DNA of 6,132 bases, taken from the NCBI GenBank assembly GCA_036794395.1, contig DAIRGS010000393.1:1-6132 (forward strand), in the 5' to 3' direction. Origin of the DNA: DASXMX01 sp036794395. Lineage in GTDB: Bacteria > Planctomycetota > Phycisphaerae > Tepidisphaerales > Tepidisphaeraceae. The stretch's first letter is position 1. The number at the start of each line of letters is the position of its first letter. Positions 3,928 to 6,132 of the stretch are shown here, piece after piece. The notes below the pieces were generated by a model. The model was not told the DNA's origin and made no database searches. It saw only the letters and a program-made list of their open reading frames with translations. Made by a program: the position numbers and the translations under genes.

Positions 3928-6000
3928 ATGGCACAGTCGGTCACCCATCGAATCGCAAAGCTCCGCGACGAGCTCAATCATCAGAGCTATCTCTATTACG
4001 TCGAAGCCAAGCCGCAAATCAGCGACCAGGCCTTCGACAAACTCCTGAAAGAATTGGAAGACCTTGAGGCCGCCCACCCCGAGCTCATCACCGCCGATTC
4101 CCCCACCCAGCGCGTGGGCGGCCAGCCCATCGACGGCTTCAAAACGGTGCAACATGCCGTGCCCATGATGAGCATCGACAATACCTACGACGAAGCCGAA
4201 GTCCGCGCCTTCGATCTGCGCGTCCGCAAGCTCCTCGATGACGTCCAACCGGCTTACGTCCTGGAGCCCAAAGTCGACGGCGTCGCGTCTACCCTGCGAT
4301 ACGAAGAGGGAACACTGGTCCTGGCCGCCACCCGCGGCGATGGCCGTCGCGGCGACGACATCACCTCCAACGCCCGCACCATTCGCTCGATCCCGCTTCG
4401 CATCGAAGCCGATGATATCCCCCGCATCCTCGAAGTTCGCGGCGAAATCTACATGCCCAACGCCGACTTCCAACGCCTCAACCTCGCCCGCGAGGCCGCC
4501 AGCGAAGAAACCTACAAAAACCCGCGAAACCTGACTACCGGCGCACTCAAGCAGCTCGATCCCAAGATCACCGCCGAGCGGAAACTCCGGTTCGTCGCCC
4601 ATGGCCTCGGCCAGGTCGAGCCCACTCCAACCGACAGCTATTGGGAATGGATCAAGCTTCTCAAATCCTGGCGCGTCCCGGTCGGCGAGCATACTTCAAA
4701 GGCAAAGAACATCGACGAGGTGATCGCCGGAATCGAAGCCTTCGCCAAAATACGCGGCAAACTCGCCTACCAGACCGACGGCATGGTGATCAAGGTCGAT
4801 TCATTCGCCCAGCGCGACCAGATGGGCGCCACCAGCAAAGCGCCGCGCTGGGTGATCGCATTCAAATATCCCGCCGAGCAGATGCAGACGGTGCTGAAAG
4901 AAGTCGAGTGGCAGGTCGGCAAACTCGGAACGCTCACTCCCGTCGCCCGGCTCGAACCTGTCTTCATCGCCGGCACCACCGTTCAAAACGCCACGCTCCA
5001 CAACCTCCAGCAGATTCGAAATCTCGATCTTCATCTAGGCGACACCATCATTCTCGAAAAAGCCGGCGAAGTGATCCCGTACGTTGTCGGCGCGGTACCC
5101 GAGAAACGACCAAAAGGCGCAAAGAAAATCGAGCCGCCCAAAGTGTGCCCCTCATGCGGTTTCAAAATCGAACAGGAAGATCAGGCCGCCGCGACAGCCG
5201 ATGACCCGGAATCTGAAAAGAAAAAGAAGAAGGCCGATGTCGCCCTCTATTGCGTGAACCCGGAATGCCCCGCTCAGTTCCGCGAGAAAGTGAAATGGTT
5301 CGTCGGCCGCGGCCAGATCGACATCGAGCACGTCGGCGAAAAACTCATCGACCAGCTCGTCGATCACAAACTGCTTAAAACGTTCGCCGACCTCTATCGC
5401 ATCACCCCCGATCAGCTCATGGAATTGGAACGCATGGGTGAGAAGAGCGCGCAGAACGTCGTCGACTCCATCCAGGGCAGTCGCGATCGCGGCCTCGATC
5501 GGCTATTGGCCGGCATCGGCATCCGCCACGTCGGCAACCGCGTGGCGTATATTCTGGCCCATTCCTTCGGATCGCTCGATGCCCTTGCCAAAGCCTCTGC
5601 CGAGCATCTCCTGGAAGTTAATGAGATCGGCCCCGCCATCGCGGACTCGGTGCACGATTTCTTCCACAATGACGCCGGCAAGCTGGTGATCGCAGAGCTC
5701 AAATCCGTCGGCATCAACCCAAAAATCGAAATCGCTCCAACTGACCAATCCGCCGCCGCCAAGCCCTTGGCCGGCCAAACCATCGTCGTGACCGGCAGTC
5801 TCGCAAAATTCAAACGTCAGGAAATCGAAGAACTCATTCTCAAGCTCGGCGGTCGCGCCTCCGGCAGCGTCAGCAAGAAAACCACCTTCCTCGTCGCCGG
5901 CGCCGATGCCGGCAGCAAACTCGATAAGGCAAAGGAATTGGGCATCGAAGTCCTCACCGAAGACCAGTTCATCGAGCGAATCGCCGACAAAAAAGCATAA
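3928..6000 (+). CDS. ligA: NAD+-dependent DNA ligase LigA
   Basis: LigA seals nicks with 3'-OH and 5'-phosphate ends in DNA replication and repair, using NAD+ as the adenylate donor. The 690-residue protein is complete and close to the family norm (E. coli 671). Domain Ia covers about 1-70. The adenylation domain follows, with EPKVDG carrying nucleophile Lys115, and also Arg136, Glu173 (RGEIYM), Lys289 (DGMVIKV) and Lys313 (FKYPAE). The OB fold spans about 318-400 (GKLGTLTPVARLEPV). The zinc finger uses Cys407, Cys410, Cys442 and Cys447, with a charged, lysine-rich insertion at about 415-437. HhH repeats occupy about 460-590 and a C-terminal BRCT domain about 612-690. In domain Ia two usual NMN-site residues are replaced: Tyr24 where E. 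coli has His23, and Phe36 where it has Tyr35. The start gives the family's normal N-terminus; no Shine-Dalgarno site precedes it. Confidence 0.97.
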   Translation: MAQSVTHRIAKLRDELNHQSYLYYVEAKPQISDQAFDKLLKELEDLEAAHPELITADSPTQRVGGQPIDGFKTVQHAVPMMSIDNTYDEAEVRAFDLRVRKLLDDVQPAYVLEPKVDGVASTLRYEEGTLVLAATRGDGRRGDDITSNARTIRSIPLRIEADDIPRILEVRGEIYMPNADFQRLNLAREAASEETYKNPRNLTTGALKQLDPKITAERKLRFVAHGLGQVEPTPTDSYWEWIKLLKSWRVPVGEHTSKAKNIDEVIAGIEAFAKIRGKLAYQTDGMVIKVDSFAQRDQMGATSKAPRWVIAFKYPAEQMQTVLKEVEWQVGKLGTLTPVARLEPVFIAGTTVQNATLHNLQQIRNLDLHLGDTIILEKAGEVIPYVVGAVPEKRPKGAKKIEPPKVCPSCGFKIEQEDQAAATADDPESEKKKKKADVALYCVNPECPAQFREKVKWFVGRGQIDIEHVGEKLIDQLVDHKLLKTFADLYRITPDQLMELERMGEKSAQNVVDSIQGSRDRGLDRLLAGIGIRHVGNRVAYILAHSFGSLDALAKASAEHLLEVNEIGPAIADSVHDFFHNDAGKLVIAELKSVGINPKIEIAPTDQSAAAKPLAGQTIVVTGSLAKFKRQEIEELILKLGGRASGSVSKKTTFLVAGADAGSKLDKAKELGIEVLTEDQFIERIADKKA

Positions 6001-6029
6001 AATTCCCGGCCCGCTGGGTTTGCTGCCGC

Positions 6030-6045
6030 CCTCGCGAGGTAAGAT
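6030..6045 (+). promoter_or_regulatory. Palindrome abutting a candidate -10 box
   Basis: CCTCGCGAGG (6030-6039) is a perfect 10-bp palindrome placed directly before TAAGAT (6040-6045), which matches five of six -10 consensus bases. The box ends six bases before ATG 6052, which would give a leaderless transcript. A -35-like TTGCTG (6020-6025) is only 14 bases away, shorter than usual. The palindrome could be an operator half-buried in the promoter, or chance in GC-rich DNA. Confidence 0.3.
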
Positions 6046-6051
6046 GCTGGC

Positions 6052-6132
6052 ATGCGTCGCCGCCTCTCCGCCCTCGCCTACCGCCTGTCGATCTACCAAG
6101 CAGACTACACCCCAACCGACAGCTTTTCACGG
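6052..6132 (+). CDS. 5' end of an unrecognised gene, truncated by the window edge
   Basis: An open frame of 27 codons from ATG 6052 runs to the window end, giving MRRRLSALAYRLSIYQADY and then TPTDSFSR. About three quarters of the codons end in G or C, as in ligA. It begins 51 bases after the ligA stop on the same strand, so it may be co-transcribed or use the TAAGAT box at 6040-6045. There is no Shine-Dalgarno site. The basic start with a short hydrophobic stretch is not a convincing signal peptide. The visible part is too short to assign a family. Confidence 0.4.
   Translation, partial: MRRRLSALAYRLSIYQADYTPTDSFSR

Noticed and set aside
3685..3934. Minus-strand open frames reading through the inverted repeat, including the N-terminal extension of the 174-aa protein to 3834 and a frame at 3746-3934
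   Set aside because: The encoded peptides (for example HRRDAEYAE and CDLRGSAVNHEF) are translations of the repeat arms. They have no ribosome site and overlap the ligA start.
3910..4692. Long minus-strand open frame antisense to ligA
   Set aside because: It is Gly/Asp/Val-rich with no motif and overlaps invariant LigA catalytic motifs read on the plus strand.
5214..5234. A-rich lysine codons in ligA as a programmed frameshift site
   Set aside because: The heptamer G AAA AAG is a weak slippery sequence, no stimulatory structure was evident, and the zero frame continues through essential zinc-finger, HhH and BRCT domains.

Overview
The window looks like an ordinary housekeeping stretch of a GC-rich bacterial chromosome. 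The source is probably in or near the Planctomycetota, perhaps a Phycisphaerae-type organism. That placement rests on the style of the LigA sequence, weak or absent Shine-Dalgarno sites, small unrecognised proteins and an interspersed 'CACCGCAGAG'-type repeat of a kind I associate with that and several other phyla. It was not tested by any search, so treat it as a weak inference.

Layout. Positions 1-171 hold no gene but contain a strong GC-rich hairpin overlapping a G-quadruplex motif. Positions 172-2529 (minus) encode a large exported two-domain enzyme: a serine beta-lactamase-like hydrolase fused to a NamZ/DUF1343 (GH171) exo-muramidase domain. A 60-bp divergent gap follows, then a small unrecognised protein at 2590-2817 (plus). 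Positions 2818-3159 are non-coding and rich in hairpins and short repeats. Positions 3160-3684 (minus) encode a 174-residue unrecognised protein. The 243-bp divergent gap between it and ligA holds a long imperfect inverted repeat (3751-3901) with nested pairing. Positions 3928-6000 (plus) encode a complete NAD+-dependent DNA ligase, LigA. From 6052 the 5' end of a further plus-strand gene seems to run off the window.

Functionally, two genes can be named. LigA seals nicks in replication and repair. The fusion protein probably trims peptidoglycan turnover products outside the cytoplasm; in Bacillus subtilis the separate AmiE (beta-lactamase-fold amidase) and NamZ proteins are encoded in one recycling gene cluster, so this fusion would join two steps of one pathway. 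The two small unknown genes show no visible link to either function.

Nothing here is clearly a new defence, mobile or biosynthetic system. The points most worth a second look are the amidase-like/NamZ fusion, the 151-bp nested inverted repeat in front of ligA, and the recurrence of -10-like hexamers 6 to 11 bases before start codons that lack Shine-Dalgarno sites, which would give leaderless or nearly leaderless mRNAs.
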